Source: Streptomyces caelestis
Lineage (GTDB): Bacteria > Actinomycetota > Actinomycetes > Streptomycetales > Streptomycetaceae
Direction: 5' to 3'
Assembly: GCF_001279005.1 (NCBI RefSeq)
Contig: NZ_LGCN01000002.1
Span: forward strand, 134,246-198,245
DNA: 64,000 nt
Below the pieces are notes generated by a model that made no database searches, had not been told where the DNA came from, and saw nothing but the letters and a program-made list of their open reading frames with translations. Positions 1-9,858 of this stretch are shown here, piece after piece. A program made the translations under genes and the position numbers. Position 1 is the first letter of the stretch; every line of letters starts with the position of its first letter.

Positions 1-662
1 GACCGCAGCCACTGCTCCACGCTCGCGATGTGCACCGTCGACCAGGACCGCGCCGCCTCCGCGTCCCGGTCCCGCAGGGCGGCGAGGATGGCCCGGTGCT
101 CGTGCAGGGTGCGGCCGACCGCGTCCTTCTGGGTGAGCCCGCGCCAGATCCGGGCCCGCGTGGTGGGGCCGGACAGGCCGTCGAGCAGGGAGCACAGCAC
201 GGAGTTGCCGGAGCCGCGCACGATGCCCCGGTGGAACTCCAGGTCGGCGGCGACCAGGTCCTCCACCGACGGCTCGTCGCCGAGCCTGTCCAACTGCTCT
301 GCCAGAGCGTCCAGTTGCTCCTCGCCGATCCGGGTGGCCGCGAGGGCCGTCGCGGCCGGCTCCAGGATGCGGCGTACGGCGAGGAACTCCAGGACCGTGT
401 CGTCGCGGTGGAAGTCGACGACGAAGCTCAGCGCCTCCAGCAGGAGTTGCGGGTCGAGACTGGTGACGTAGGTGCCGTCGCCCTGCCGCACGTCCAGGAT
501 GCGGATCAGCGACAGGGCGCGCACCGCCTCGCGCAGCGAGTTGCGGGACAGCCCCAGCTCGGCCGCGAGCTCGCTCTCCTTGGGCAGCCGGGCGCCGGGA
601 CGCAGCGCGCCCGAGACGATCATTCCCTTGATCTTCTCGATCGCCTCGTCGGTCACTGCCAT
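1..662 (-). CDS. GntR/FadR-family transcriptional regulator (3' end outside window)
   Basis: The reading frame starts at ATG 662 behind AGGGAGG and runs off the window edge, so the C-terminus is missing. Residues 1-70 form a GntR winged helix: 'GARLPKESELAAELGLSRN' followed by 'SLREAVRALSLIRIL' is the FadR-type recognition region. The remainder is all-helical, with 'DLEFHRGIV' and 'EHRAILAALRDRD' typical of the FCD ligand domain that often binds a metal and a carboxylic acid. It lies downstream of the glycerol operon on the same strand but is separated from it by a strong hairpin, so it is probably its own unit. The ligand cannot be told from the sequence. Confidence 0.88.
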   Translation of the reverse strand, partial: MAVTDEAIEKIKGMIVSGALRPGARLPKESELAAELGLSRNSLREAVRALSLIRILDVRQGDGTYVTSLDPQLLLEALSFVVDFHRDDTVLEFLAVRRILEPAATALAATRIGEEQLDALAEQLDRLGDEPSVEDLVAADLEFHRGIVRGSGNSVLCSLLDGLSGPTTRARIWRGLTQKDAVGRTLHEHRAILAALRDRDAEAARSWSTVHIASVEQWLR

Positions 663-716
663 ACCGCGCCTCCCTGCGGACCAGACCTCCGATGTATCCA
701 GCCCATTATGTACGGG

Positions 717-752
717 TCAGGGGCGGCTCCGTCGGCGCGGAGCCGCCCCTGA
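717..752 (-). terminator. Hairpin terminator after glpD
   Basis: A perfect 15-bp inverted repeat (717-731 with 738-752) has a 6-nt loop and lies 44 bases past the glpD stop on the minus strand. There is no clear U-tract, as is common in Streptomyces. It separates the glycerol operon from the GntR gene. Confidence 0.75.
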
Positions 753-795
753 CCCGGATGCCGGCTCCCGTGCGGGGGAGCCGGGGGAGCACCGG

Positions 796-2412
796 TCACT
801 TCTTGTCGAGCAGCTCCTGGACGTTCGCGCGGACCTCGTCCGTGGCCAGGCCCCGGATCGTCAGGGTGGTGCGGCGGCGCAGCACGTCGTCCGCGGTCTC
901 GGCCCACTCGTGGTCGCGGGCCCAGACGACCTGCGCCCAGATCTCCGGGGCGTCCGGGTGGACGCGCCGGGCGAGCGCCGGGTCGTCGTTGGCCAGGCGA
1001 GCGATGTCGAAGGCCAGCGAACCGTAGTGGGTGGCCAGGTGCCGGGCGGTGTCCGCGGCCATGCGCGGGCCGGGCGCCGGGCTGTCGACCAGCAGCCGGT
1101 GGGCCACCGCGCGGGGGTTGGCCACGCCCGGCAGCGGCAGCTTCTTCGGCAGCGAGGCGATCGGCTCGAAGTCCTCGCCCAGCGGGTGGCCGGGCAGCTC
1201 CTGGAGCTTGCGCATCACCGTACGGCCGATGTGGCGGAAGGTGGTCCACTTGCCGCCCGCGACGGACAGCATCCCGCCCCGGCCCTCGGTGACGACCGTC
1301 TCCCGCTTGGCCTTGGCCGTGTCCCCGGGACCGCCGGGCAGCACCCGCAGTCCCGCGAAGGCGTAGGTGATCAGGTCCCGGTCGAGCTGCTGGTCGCGGA
1401 TGGAGAACGCGGCCTCGTCGAGTATCTGCGCGGTGTCCTTCTCGGTGACCGCGACGTCCGCCGGGTCGCCCTCGAACTCCTCGTCGGTGGTGCCGAGCAG
1501 CAGCATGTCCTCCCAGGGGAGGGCGAAGGTGATCCGGTACTTGTCGATCGGCGTGGCCAGCGCGGCCTTCCACGGGGAGGTCCGCTTCAGGACCAGGTGC
1601 GCGCCCTTCGACAGGCGGATGGACGGCGCGGCCTTCGGGTCCTCCATGCGGCGCAGGTGGTCGACCCACGGGCCGGTCGCGTTCAGCACCAGGCGGGCGT
1701 CGACGCCGAACTCGTCGCCCGTCAGACGGTCGCGCAGCTCGGCGCCGGTGACCCGGCCCCGGGTGAAGCGCAGCCCCGTCACCTCGGCGTGGTTGAGGAC
1801 GACCGCGCCGGACTCGGCCGCCGCGCGGACCGTCATCAGCGCCATGCGCGCGTCGTTCATCTGGTCGTCGCCGTACACGGCCACGGCCCTGAGGTTGTCG
1901 GTGCGCAGCTCCGGCACGTCCTGCGCGGCCTTGGCCGGCGAGAGCAGGTGCCCGACGCCGTCGCCGAAGGCGGACAGCGCCGAGTACGCGAAGACACCGG
2001 CGCCGAGCTTCGCCGCGCCGTGCGGCCCGCCCTTGTACACGGGGAGGTAGAACGTGAGCGGGTTCGCCAGGTGGGGGGCCACCTGGCGGGAGACCGCACG
2101 GCGCTCGAAGTGGTTCTCCGCCACCAGCTTCACCGCACCGGTCTGCAGGTAGCGCAGACCGCCGTGGAGCAGCTTGGAGGAGGCGGAGGAGGTGGCGCCG
2201 GCGAAGTCGCCGGCGTCCACCAGAGCCACCCTGAGGCCGGACTGCGCGGCGTGCCAGGCGGTGGAGATGCCCAGGATGCCGCCGCCGATCACGAGGAGGT
2301 CGTACGACGCCTTGGAGAGCTGCTCCCGGGTCTCGGCGCGGCTCGGGTTCGAGCCGGACGCCGGGTGCGTCCCCAGGGCAGGCACGGACTGCAGGGTGGA
2401 CTGGCTGGTCAT
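796..2412 (-). CDS. glpD: Glycerol-3-phosphate dehydrogenase (FAD-dependent)
   Basis: The 538-residue protein oxidises glycerol 3-phosphate to dihydroxyacetone phosphate and passes electrons to the quinone pool at the membrane. An N-terminal Rossmann motif 'VIGGGILGIS' (about residues 40-50) binds FAD, followed by the family block 'SSKLLHGGLRYL'. The C-terminal third matches the helical DAO_C domain. It is the last gene of the glpF-glpK-glpD operon, 8 nt after glpK. The equivalent Streptomyces gene is called gylB. Length and motifs are normal and nothing looks broken. Confidence 0.96.
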   Translation of the reverse strand: MTSQSTLQSVPALGTHPASGSNPSRAETREQLSKASYDLLVIGGGILGISTAWHAAQSGLRVALVDAGDFAGATSSASSKLLHGGLRYLQTGAVKLVAENHFERRAVSRQVAPHLANPLTFYLPVYKGGPHGAAKLGAGVFAYSALSAFGDGVGHLLSPAKAAQDVPELRTDNLRAVAVYGDDQMNDARMALMTVRAAAESGAVVLNHAEVTGLRFTRGRVTGAELRDRLTGDEFGVDARLVLNATGPWVDHLRRMEDPKAAPSIRLSKGAHLVLKRTSPWKAALATPIDKYRITFALPWEDMLLLGTTDEEFEGDPADVAVTEKDTAQILDEAAFSIRDQQLDRDLITYAFAGLRVLPGGPGDTAKAKRETVVTEGRGGMLSVAGGKWTTFRHIGRTVMRKLQELPGHPLGEDFEPIASLPKKLPLPGVANPRAVAHRLLVDSPAPGPRMAADTARHLATHYGSLAFDIARLANDDPALARRVHPDAPEIWAQVVWARDHEWAETADDVLRRRTTLTIRGLATDEVRANVQELLDKK

Positions 2413-2420
2413 GGCGGTTC

Positions 2421-3959
2421 TTACTCCTCGTCCTCGAGCCAGCCCATGGTCCGCTCGACGGCCTTGAGCCAGCTCTTGTACTCACGGTCGCGGGTCTCCG
2501 CGTCCATGCGGGGGGTCCACTCGGCGGCCCGCCGCCAGTTGGCGCGCAGGTCGTCGGTGCTGTTCCAGAAGCCGACGGCGAGGCCGGCGGCGTAGGCGGC
2601 GCCGAGGCAGGTGGTCTCGGCGACCATCGGACGCACCACGGGGGCGTCCAGGAAGTCCGAGAGCGTCTGCATCAGCAGGTTGTTGGAGGTCATGCCGCCG
2701 TCGACCTTGAGGGCGGCCAGCTCCACGCCGGAGTCCTTCGTCATGGCGTCCGCGATCTCCCGCGTCTGCCAGGCGGTGGCCTCCAGCACGGCGCGCGCGA
2801 GGTGCGCCTTGGTGACGTACCGGGTGAGGCCGGCGATCACACCGCGGGCGTCGGAGCGCCAGTACGGGGCGAACAGGCCGGAGAAGGCCGGCACGAAGTA
2901 GGCGCCGCCGTTGTCCTCGACGGAGAGCGCGAGGGTCTCGATCTCGGCGGCGGTGGAGATCAGGCCCATCTGGTCGCGCATCCACTGCACCAGCGAGCCG
3001 GTGACGGCGATCGAGCCCTCCAGGGCGTAGACCGGCTTCTGGTCGCCGATCTGGTAGCCGACCGTGGTCAGCAGGCCGCTGTAGGAGTTGATGATCTTGT
3101 CGCCGGTGTTCATCACCATGAAGGTGCCGGTGCCGTACGTCGACTTGGTCTCGCCCTCGGCGAAGCAGGTCTGGCCGAACAGGGCCGCCTGCTGGTCGCC
3201 CAGCGCGGAGGCGACCGGGATGCCGCCGAGCAGCTCGCCCAGTCTGCCGCCCTTGATCTCGCCGTAGACCTCGGCCGAGGAGCGGATCTCGGGCAGCATC
3301 GCGGCGGGGACGCCGATGGACTCGGCGATCCTCTCGTCCCACTGCATGGTGTGCAGGTTCATCAGCATGGTGCGGGACGCGTTGGTGACGTCGGTGACGT
3401 GGCGGCCGCCGTCCGTGCCGCCGGTCAGGTTCCAGATGACCCATGTGTCCATGGTGCCGAAGAGGATGTCGCCCGCCTCGGCGCGCTCCTTGAGGCCGTC
3501 GACGTTGTCGAGCAGCCAGCGGGCCTTGGGACCGGCGAAGTAGGAGGCCAGGGGGAGACCGGTCTCGCGGCGGAAGCGGTCCTGACCGACGTTGCGGCCG
3601 AGCTCGCGGCAGAGGGCGTCGGTGCGGGTGTCCTGCCAGACGATGGCGTTGTGGACCGGCTCACCGGTGTTCCTGTCCCACAGCACGGTGGTCTCGCGCT
3701 GGTTGGTGATGCCGATGGCCTTGATGTCGTCGCGGGTGATGCCGGCCTTCTCGACGGCTCCGGCGACGACCTCCTGGACGTTGGTCCAGATCTCGGTGGC
3801 GTCGTGCTCGACCCAGCCCGGCTTGGGGAAGATCTGCTCGTGCTCCTTCTGGTCGACGGAGACGATGCGCCCGTCGCGGTCGAAGACGATGCAGCGGGAG
3901 GAGGTGGTGCCCTGGTCGATGGCGGCGATGAACGGGCCGGCGGTGTGGGCGTCGGTCAC
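2421..3959 (-). CDS. glpK: Glycerol kinase
   Basis: The 512-residue FGGY-family kinase phosphorylates glycerol with ATP, trapping it in the cell after uptake by the facilitator. '[15 protein letters not shown]' near the N-terminus is the phosphate-binding signature, '[14 protein letters not shown]' and '[12 protein letters not shown]' are FGGY motifs, and '[13 protein letters not shown]' lies in the second actin-like ATPase domain. The start is GTG 3959 with AGGAG upstream. It sits between glpF and glpD, and the close spacing to glpD suggests co-translation. Streptomyces equivalent: gylA. Confidence 0.97.
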   Translation of the reverse strand: MTDAHTAGPFIAAIDQGTTSSRCIVFDRDGRIVSVDQKEHEQIFPKPGWVEHDATEIWTNVQEVVAGAVEKAGITRDDIKAIGITNQRETTVLWDRNTGEPVHNAIVWQDTRTDALCRELGRNVGQDRFRRETGLPLASYFAGPKARWLLDNVDGLKERAEAGDILFGTMDTWVIWNLTGGTDGGRHVTDVTNASRTMLMNLHTMQWDERIAESIGVPAAMLPEIRSSAEVYGEIKGGRLGELLGGIPVASALGDQQAALFGQTCFAEGETKSTYGTGTFMVMNTGDKIINSYSGLLTTVGYQIGDQKPVYALEGSIAVTGSLVQWMRDQMGLISTAAEIETLALSVEDNGGAYFVPAFSGLFAPYWRSDARGVIAGLTRYVTKAHLARAVLEATAWQTREIADAMTKDSGVELAALKVDGGMTSNNLLMQTLSDFLDAPVVRPMVAETTCLGAAYAAGLAVGFWNSTDDLRANWRRAAEWTPRMDAETRDREYKSWLKAVERTMGWLEDEE

Positions 3960-4024
3960 TGTGTGCTCCTGGGAGTTCCTTGGTTACGGGGCGGTACGTA
4001 CAGCGCTGTCACATGATGCGGGGC

Positions 4025-4819
4025 CTACGCGAAGGCGACGTTGTAGAGACCGGCCGCGAGGGCGCCGCCGATCAGTGGACCGACCACCGGGACCCAGGCG
4101 TAGGACCAGTCGGAGCCGCCCTTGTTGGGCAGCGGCAGCAGGGCGTGCACGATGCGCGGACCGAGGTCGCGGGCCGGGTTGATGGCGTACCCGGTCGGGC
4201 CGCCCAGCGACAGGCCGATGGAGACGACGACGAGCGCCGTGATCAGACCGCCCAGCACCCCCAGGCCGTTGCCCGCGTCGTTCAGGCCCTGGGTGAGGAT
4301 GGCCAGCAGCAGCACGAAGGTGCCGACGATCTCCGTGGCGAGGTTCTGCACCGTGTGCCGGATCTCCGGACCGGTGGAGAAGACGCCGAGCACCGGGCCC
4401 GCGCCCTTCTCCTGCGCCTCGACCGCCTTGGCGGCGGTGGCCTGCGCGCCCGGACCGCCGACGATCTCCTTGTCGGTGAGGTGGGCCAGGAACTGGCCGT
4501 AGTAGGCCACCCAGACCAGAGTCGCGCCGATCATCGCGCCGAGGAACTCTCCGGCGAAGTAGACCGGGACGTTGCCCCACTCGCCGTCCTTGAGGGCGAG
4601 CGCCACGGTGACGGCCGGGTTGAGGTGGGCGCCGGAGAGCGGTCCGGCGATGTACACCGCCGTCATCACGGCGAAGCCCCACCCGAAGGCGATGGCGAGC
4701 CAGCCGGCGTTACGGGCCTTGGAGGCCTTCAGCGTCACGGCGGCGCAGACACCGCCGCCGAGCAGGATGAGTATGGCGGTACCGATGGTCTCGCCGATGA
4801 AGATGTCGGAGCTGGACAC
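4025..4819 (-). CDS. glpF: Glycerol uptake facilitator (MIP/aquaglyceroporin)
   Basis: The 264-residue integral membrane protein has two NPA-type boxes, '[15 protein letters not shown]' and '[14 protein letters not shown]', as expected for the two half-helices of the aquaporin pore; the Arg after the second NPA and the following Asp favour a glycerol channel. Six hydrophobic segments are visible. The start is GTG 4819 with AAAGGAG nearby. It is the first gene of the operon, and the operator-like palindrome at 4947-4965 lies 128 bases upstream. Streptomyces equivalent: gylC. Confidence 0.95.
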   Translation of the reverse strand: MSSSDIFIGETIGTAILILLGGGVCAAVTLKASKARNAGWLAIAFGWGFAVMTAVYIAGPLSGAHLNPAVTVALALKDGEWGNVPVYFAGEFLGAMIGATLVWVAYYGQFLAHLTDKEIVGGPGAQATAAKAVEAQEKGAGPVLGVFSTGPEIRHTVQNLATEIVGTFVLLLAILTQGLNDAGNGLGVLGGLITALVVVSIGLSLGGPTGYAINPARDLGPRIVHALLPLPNKGGSDWSYAWVPVVGPLIGGALAAGLYNVAFA

Positions 4820-5152
4820 CCGCGACTCCTTTGTCCTTCGTCCAGGGAAGCCGACCCCCGGGTCCCACCGGGGATTGGCGCCCTCAGGGGATGAGAGCGA
4901 TGCCGGCCCTTGGCGTTGTCACACTCTAACTCGTATTGCCGGTAGGTGTTCGACAATGCCGACCGATGGACGGGAGTCTTTCCCGACACCCCGTGGGCGT
5001 CAAGAGTTCGGTTGTCGAAAACGCGATCGTTATGGAGCGTCCCGAGTTGTCGATCTTCGCGGCGGTTGCTTCCGCTCGCGCCCGGTATGCCCGCCCCGGG
5101 CATGACGGCGACCGGGACGCCGTGCGGCGCCCCGGTCACCTCCGTGTTCCGC
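4820..5152. other. gylR-glpF intergenic control region
   Basis: This 333-bp region separates gylR from glpF on the same strand. It is visibly less GC-rich than the genes and holds one clear GylR-type operator candidate (4947-4965) and a weaker TTCG-N5-CGAA element at 5007-5019. Promoters of the glycerol operon are expected here, but I cannot assign -10/-35 boxes with confidence. Confidence 0.6.
4947..4965. promoter_or_regulatory. Candidate GylR operator upstream of glpF
   Basis: TGTTCGACAATGCCGACCG matches the perfect palindrome found upstream of gylR (5972-5990) at 16 of 19 positions. Two such sites, one before the regulator and one before the operon, fit an autoregulated IclR-type repressor. 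Binding is inferred. Confidence 0.65.
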
Positions 5153-5917
5153 TCAGAACCGCCCGGCGCCCAGGTCCCGCGAGACCGCGCGGGCGCAGTC
5201 CCGTACCGCCGCGATCAGCTCGGGCCGCAGCTCGCCGTCCCGGCGCAGCCGCTCCACCGCCCCCGTGATGCCCACCGCGCCCACCGGCATGCGCCGCCGG
5301 TCGTGGATGGGGGCGGCGACGGCGGCGACGCCCTCCCAGGTCTCCTCCACGTCCGCCGCGTAGCCGCGCGCGCGGGTGAGGTCGAGGATGTGCTCGAAGC
5401 CGTCCGGGTCGCACACCGTCCGGTCGGTGAAGGCCTTGCGCTCGGACTCCAGGGCCTCGCTGTGGGCCACCGGGTCGTAGGCCGACAGCACCTTGCCCAG
5501 GGCCGTGGAGTGCAGCGGCTGCATGGCCCCTATCTCCAGCACCTGCCGGCTGTCGTCCGGCCGGAAGACGTGGTGCACGATCAGCACGCCCTGCTGGTGC
5601 AGCACGCCGAGGTAGACGCTCTCGCCGCTGGAGCGGGCCAGGTCGTCCGTCCACACCAGGGCGCGTGCCCGCAGTTCGTGCACGTCGAGGTAGGTGGTGC
5701 CCAGGCGCAGCAGCTCGGCGCCCAGCTGATAGCGCCCGGAGGCGTCGTCCTGCTCGACGAACCCCTCCTGCTGGAGCGTGCGCAGGATGCCGTGGGCGGT
5801 GCCCTTGGCGAGGCCCAGTGACGAGGCGATGTCCGACAGGCCGAGTCGCCGCTCGCCACCCGCGAGCAGCCGCAGCATCGCCGCCGCCCGTTCGAGCGAC
5901 TGGATGTTCCGTGCCAT
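5153..5917 (-). CDS. gylR: IclR-family regulator of the glycerol operon
   Basis: The 254-residue protein has an N-terminal winged helix ('LSDIASSLGLAKGTAHGILR') and a C-terminal IclR effector domain ('GAMQPLHSTALGKVLSAYDP'). The start was placed at ATG 5917, which begins the domain and has GGAGG 12 bases upstream, although the frame stays open to 6103. It is encoded just upstream of glpF-glpK-glpD in the same direction, the arrangement known for the Streptomyces gyl locus, where GylR represses the operon and itself with glycerol 3-phosphate as the likely inducer. Confidence 0.93.
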   Translation of the reverse strand: MARNIQSLERAAAMLRLLAGGERRLGLSDIASSLGLAKGTAHGILRTLQQEGFVEQDDASGRYQLGAELLRLGTTYLDVHELRARALVWTDDLARSSGESVYLGVLHQQGVLIVHHVFRPDDSRQVLEIGAMQPLHSTALGKVLSAYDPVAHSEALESERKAFTDRTVCDPDGFEHILDLTRARGYAADVEETWEGVAAVAAPIHDRRRMPVGAVGITGAVERLRRDGELRPELIAAVRDCARAVSRDLGAGRF

Positions 5918-5971
5918 CGCCGTACTGCCTCCGTCCCCTTCGGCCGTCCACCCGCGACGTGCCGCTGCCGC

Positions 5972-5990
5972 TGTTCGGCAATGCCGAACA
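5972..5990. promoter_or_regulatory. Perfect 19-bp palindrome, candidate GylR operator
   Basis: TGTTCGGCAATGCCGAACA is a perfect inverted repeat (9-bp arms, 1-nt centre) lying 55 bases upstream of the gylR start. It closely matches the element before glpF. It probably mediates gylR autoregulation. Confidence 0.72.
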
Positions 5991-6131
5991 CTACCGGTCG
6001 ATGTCGACCTCTCGCTAATGATCGGTCGTGATCGGTTCCGCCACTCGTACTCCGTACGTCGGCTCTCGGCCATCATCGTCCGCCCCGTGGACGCCCTGAA
6101 CATCGGAGAACGGTCCCGGATACCCTGGCGA

Positions 6132-6199
6132 GGTGCGCCCAGCCGGGGACGCTCCGTGAGGGGATCCCGGGCAGCCGCAAAGCCGACAGCCGTCGCACC
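6132..6199 (+). ncRNA. Structured leader of metH, possible riboswitch
   Basis: GGTGCG (6132-6137) pairs with CGCACC (6194-6199), closing a 68-nt region that contains further GC-rich pairing blocks, ending 17 nt before the metH start. metH genes are often preceded by metabolite-sensing leaders. I do not see the B12-box or SAH-riboswitch consensus, so the class is unassigned and the element may be a simple attenuating hairpin. Confidence 0.3.
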
Positions 6200-6216
6200 C
6201 AGAGGGAGCCCCTTTC

Positions 6217-9200
6217 ATGGCCTCGTTGCCGCAGACCCCTTCCGCCGACAGCCGGACCCGTGTGTCCGCCCTCCGCGAGGCGCTCGCCACCCGGGTGGTG
6301 GTCGCCGACGGAGCCATGGGCACCATGCTCCAGGCCCAGGACCCCACGCTCGAGGACTTCCAGAACCTCGAGGGCTGCAACGAGATCCTGAACCTGACGC
6401 GCCCGGACATCGTCCGTTCGGTCCACTCCGAGTACTTCGACGCCGGAGTCGACTGCGTGGAGACGAACACCTTCGGCGCCAACCTCACCGCCCTCGGCGA
6501 GTACGACATCCCGGAGCGCGTCGCCGAGCTGTCCGAGGCGGGCGCCCGCATCGCCCGCGAGACCGCGGACGAGTACGCCGCGCGGGACGGCCGCACCCGC
6601 TGGGTGCTCGGCTCGATGGGCCCCGGCACCAAGCTGCCCACCCTCGGCCACACCACCTTCTCCGCCATCCGGGACGCCTACCAGCGGAACGCCGAGGGCC
6701 TGCTCGCGGGCGGCGCGGACGCGCTGCTGGTGGAGACGACCCAGGACCTGCTGCAGACCAAGGCCTCCGTGATCGCCGCCCGCCGCGCGATGGGGACCGC
6801 CGGGTTCGAGGTCCCGCTGATCGTGTCGGTCACGGTCGAGACCACCGGCACCATGCTGCTCGGTTCCGAGATCGGCGCCGCGCTCACCGCCCTGGAACCG
6901 CTGGGCATCGACCTGATCGGCCTGAACTGCGCCACCGGCCCGGCCGAGATGAGCGAGCACCTGCGCCACCTGGCCCGCCACTCCCGCGTCCGGCTGTCCT
7001 GCATGCCCAACGCCGGCCTGCCGGAGCTCACCAAGGACGGCGCCCGCTACCCGCTCTCCCCCGGAGAGCTGGCGGACGCCCAGGAGAACTTCGTACGCGA
7101 CTACGGCCTGTCCCTGGTGGGCGGCTGCTGCGGCACCACGCCCGAGCACCTGCGCCGGCTCGTGGAGCGCGTGCGCGACCTCGCCCCGGCCGAGCGCGAC
7201 CCGCGCCCGGAGCCCGGCGCGGCCTCCCTCTACCAGAGCGTCCCGTTCCGCCAGGACACCGCCTACCTGGCGATCGGCGAGCGGACGAACGCCAACGGAT
7301 CGAAGAAGTTCCGCGAGGCGATGCTCGAGGGCCGCTGGGACAACTGCGTGGAGATGGCCCGCGAGCAGATCCGCGAGGGCGCGCACATGCTGGACCTGTG
7401 CGTGGACTACGTGGGCCGCGACGGCGTCGCCGACATGGAGGAACTGGCCGGACGCTTCGCCACCGCCTCCACCCTGCCCGTCGTCCTCGACTCCACCGAG
7501 GTCGACGTCATCCGGGCCGGGCTGGAGAAGCTCGGCGGCCGCGCGGTGATCAACTCGGTGAACTACGAGGACGGCGACGGGCCCGAGTCGCGGTTCGCCA
7601 AGGTCACGCGGCTGGCGCAGGAGCACGGCGCCGCGCTGATCGCGCTCACCATCGACGAGGAGGGCCAGGCCCGCACCGCCGAGAAGAAGGTCGAGATCGC
7701 CGAACGGCTGATCGACGACCTGACCGGCAACTGGGGCATCCGCGAGGAGGACATCCTCGTCGACTGTCTGACCTTCACCATCTGCACCGGCCAGGAGGAG
7801 TCCCGCAAGGACGGCCTGGCCACCATCGAGGGCATCCGCCTGCTGAAGGAGCGCCACCCGCGGGTGCAGACCACCCTCGGCCTGTCGAACATCTCCTTCG
7901 GCCTCAACCCGGCCGCCCGCATCCTGCTGAACTCGGTCTTCCTCGACGAGTGCGTCAAGGCCGGACTGGATTCGGCGATCGTCCACGCGTCGAAGATCCT
8001 GCCCATCGCCCGCTTCAGCGAGGAAGAGGTCCAAACGGCGCTGGACCTGATCCACGACCGGCGCCGTGAGGGCTACGACCCGTTGCAGAAGCTGATGGCC
8101 TTGTTCGAGGGGGCGACGGCGAAGTCGCTGAAGGCCGGCAAGGCCGAGGAGCTGGCGGCCCTTCCCCTGGAGGAGCGCCTCAAGCGGCGGATCATCGACG
8201 GAGAGAAGAACGGCCTCGAACAGGACCTGGACGAGGCCCTGACGACCCGCAAGGCCCTCGACATCGTCAACGACACCCTCCTGGACGGCATGAAGGTGGT
8301 CGGTGAGCTGTTCGGCTCCGGCCAGATGCAGCTGCCGTTCGTGCTCCAGTCCGCCGAGGTGATGAAGACCGCCGTCGCGCACCTCGAGCCGCACATGGAG
8401 AAAGTCGCAGACGGTGAGGACGCCGTGGGCAAGGGCACGATCGTGCTGGCCACCGTGCGCGGCGACGTGCACGACATCGGCAAGAACCTGGTCGACATCA
8501 TCCTGTCGAACAACGGCTACAACGTCGTCAACCTGGGCATCAAGCAGCCGGTCTCCGCGATCCTGGACGCAGCCGACGAGCACAAGGCCGACGTCATCGG
8601 CATGTCCGGGCTGCTGGTGAAGTCCACGGTGATCATGAAGGAGAACCTGGAGGAGCTCAACCAGCGCGGTCTGGCCGCCGACTATCCGGTGATCCTCGGC
8701 GGCGCCGCCCTCACCCGCGCCTACGTCGAGCAGGACCTGCACGAGATCTACCAGGGCGAGGTCCGCTACGCCCGCGACGCCTTCGAGGGCCTGCGCCTGA
8801 TGGACGCCCTCATCGGCATCAAGCGCGGAGTGCCCGGCGCACAGCTGCCCGAACTGAGGCAGCGCCGGGTCCGCGCGGCCACCGTGGAGATCGAGGAGCG
8901 TCCCGAGGAGGGGCACGTCCGCTCCGACGTCGCCACCGACAATCCGGTCCCCGCCCCGCCCTTCTGGGGCACACGCGTGATCAAGGGCATCCAGCTCAAG
9001 GAGTACGCGAGCTGGCTCGACGAGGGCGCCCTCTTCAAGGGCCAGTGGGGCCTGAAGCAGGCCCGCACCGGCGACGGGCCGACCTACGAGGAGCTGGCCG
9101 AGACCGAGGGCCGGCCCAGGCTGCGCGGACTGCTCGACCGGCTCCAGACGGAGAACCTGCTGGAGGCGGCCGTGGTCTACGGCTACTTCCCGTGCGTCTC

Positions 9201-9741
9201 CAAGGACGACGACCTGATCATCCTGGACGAGCAGGGCAACGAGCGCACCCGCTTCACCTTCCCGCGCCAGCGCCGCGGCCGCCGTCTGTGCCTGGCCGAC
9301 TTCTTCCGCCCGGAGGAGTCCGGCGAGACCGACGTGGTCGGCCTCCAGGTGGTCACCGTCGGATCGAGGATCGGCGAGGAGACCGCCCGGATGTTCGAGG
9401 CCGACGCCTACCGCGACTACCTGGAGCTGCACGGGCTCTCCGTGCAGCTGGCGGAGGCCCTCGCCGAGTACTGGCACGCGCGCGTGCGCTCCGAGCTCGG
9501 CTTCGCGGGCGAGGACCCCGCCGCGATGGAGGACATGTTCGCCCTGAAGTACCGGGGCGCCCGCTTCTCCCTCGGCTACGGCGCCTGCCCCGACCTGGAG
9601 GACCGCGCCAAGATCGCCGCACTGCTCGAACCCGAGCGCATCGGCGTGCGGCTCTCCGAGGAGTTCCAGCTGCACCCCGAGCAGTCCACGGACGCCATCG
9701 TCATCCACCACCCGGAGGCCAAGTACTTCAACGCCCGCTGA
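6217..9741 (+). CDS. metH: Cobalamin-dependent methionine synthase
   Basis: The 1174-residue enzyme transfers the methyl group of 5-methyltetrahydrofolate to homocysteine via cobalamin. All four modules are present: the homocysteine domain with zinc ligands Cys238 ('LNCATGP') and Cys304/Cys305 ('GGCCGTTPEH'); the pterin-binding barrel from about 350; the B12 module with 'DVHDIGKN', where His752 is the lower cobalt ligand; and the C-terminal SAM-dependent reactivation domain from about 900. The ATG start follows GAGGGAG. Length and motifs are those of a full functional enzyme. It is transcribed divergently from gylR. Confidence 0.97.
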   Translation: MASLPQTPSADSRTRVSALREALATRVVVADGAMGTMLQAQDPTLEDFQNLEGCNEILNLTRPDIVRSVHSEYFDAGVDCVETNTFGANLTALGEYDIPERVAELSEAGARIARETADEYAARDGRTRWVLGSMGPGTKLPTLGHTTFSAIRDAYQRNAEGLLAGGADALLVETTQDLLQTKASVIAARRAMGTAGFEVPLIVSVTVETTGTMLLGSEIGAALTALEPLGIDLIGLNCATGPAEMSEHLRHLARHSRVRLSCMPNAGLPELTKDGARYPLSPGELADAQENFVRDYGLSLVGGCCGTTPEHLRRLVERVRDLAPAERDPRPEPGAASLYQSVPFRQDTAYLAIGERTNANGSKKFREAMLEGRWDNCVEMAREQIREGAHMLDLCVDYVGRDGVADMEELAGRFATASTLPVVLDSTEVDVIRAGLEKLGGRAVINSVNYEDGDGPESRFAKVTRLAQEHGAALIALTIDEEGQARTAEKKVEIAERLIDDLTGNWGIREEDILVDCLTFTICTGQEESRKDGLATIEGIRLLKERHPRVQTTLGLSNISFGLNPAARILLNSVFLDECVKAGLDSAIVHASKILPIARFSEEEVQTALDLIHDRRREGYDPLQKLMALFEGATAKSLKAGKAEELAALPLEERLKRRIIDGEKNGLEQDLDEALTTRKALDIVNDTLLDGMKVVGELFGSGQMQLPFVLQSAEVMKTAVAHLEPHMEKVADGEDAVGKGTIVLATVRGDVHDIGKNLVDIILSNNGYNVVNLGIKQPVSAILDAADEHKADVIGMSGLLVKSTVIMKENLEELNQRGLAADYPVILGGAALTRAYVEQDLHEIYQGEVRYARDAFEGLRLMDALIGIKRGVPGAQLPELRQRRVRAATVEIEERPEEGHVRSDVATDNPVPAPPFWGTRVIKGIQLKEYASWLDEGALFKGQWGLKQARTGDGPTYEELAETEGRPRLRGLLDRLQTENLLEAAVVYGYFPCVSKDDDLIILDEQGNERTRFTFPRQRRGRRLCLADFFRPEESGETDVVGLQVVTVGSRIGEETARMFEADAYRDYLELHGLSVQLAEALAEYWHARVRSELGFAGEDPAAMEDMFALKYRGARFSLGYGACPDLEDRAKIAALLEPERIGVRLSEEFQLHPEQSTDAIVIHHPEAKYFNAR

Positions 9742-9801
9742 GGCGCCACCGGGCACACCGGGCGTTCGCGTCCCGCACGACGTACACTGGTCGGTCCACC
9801 G

Positions 9802-9832
9802 CAGGCCGGTTCCCCCCGTGGGAACCGGCCTG
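9802..9832. terminator. 13-bp hairpin between metH and HAD gene
   Basis: A perfect stem (9802-9814 with 9820-9832) and 5-nt loop lie 60 bases after the metH stop and 26 bases before the next start. It may terminate metH or act as the leader hairpin of the next gene. Confidence 0.6.
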
Positions 9833-9858
9833 GTCGTCCCTGTGAAGGAGGTACGTGG

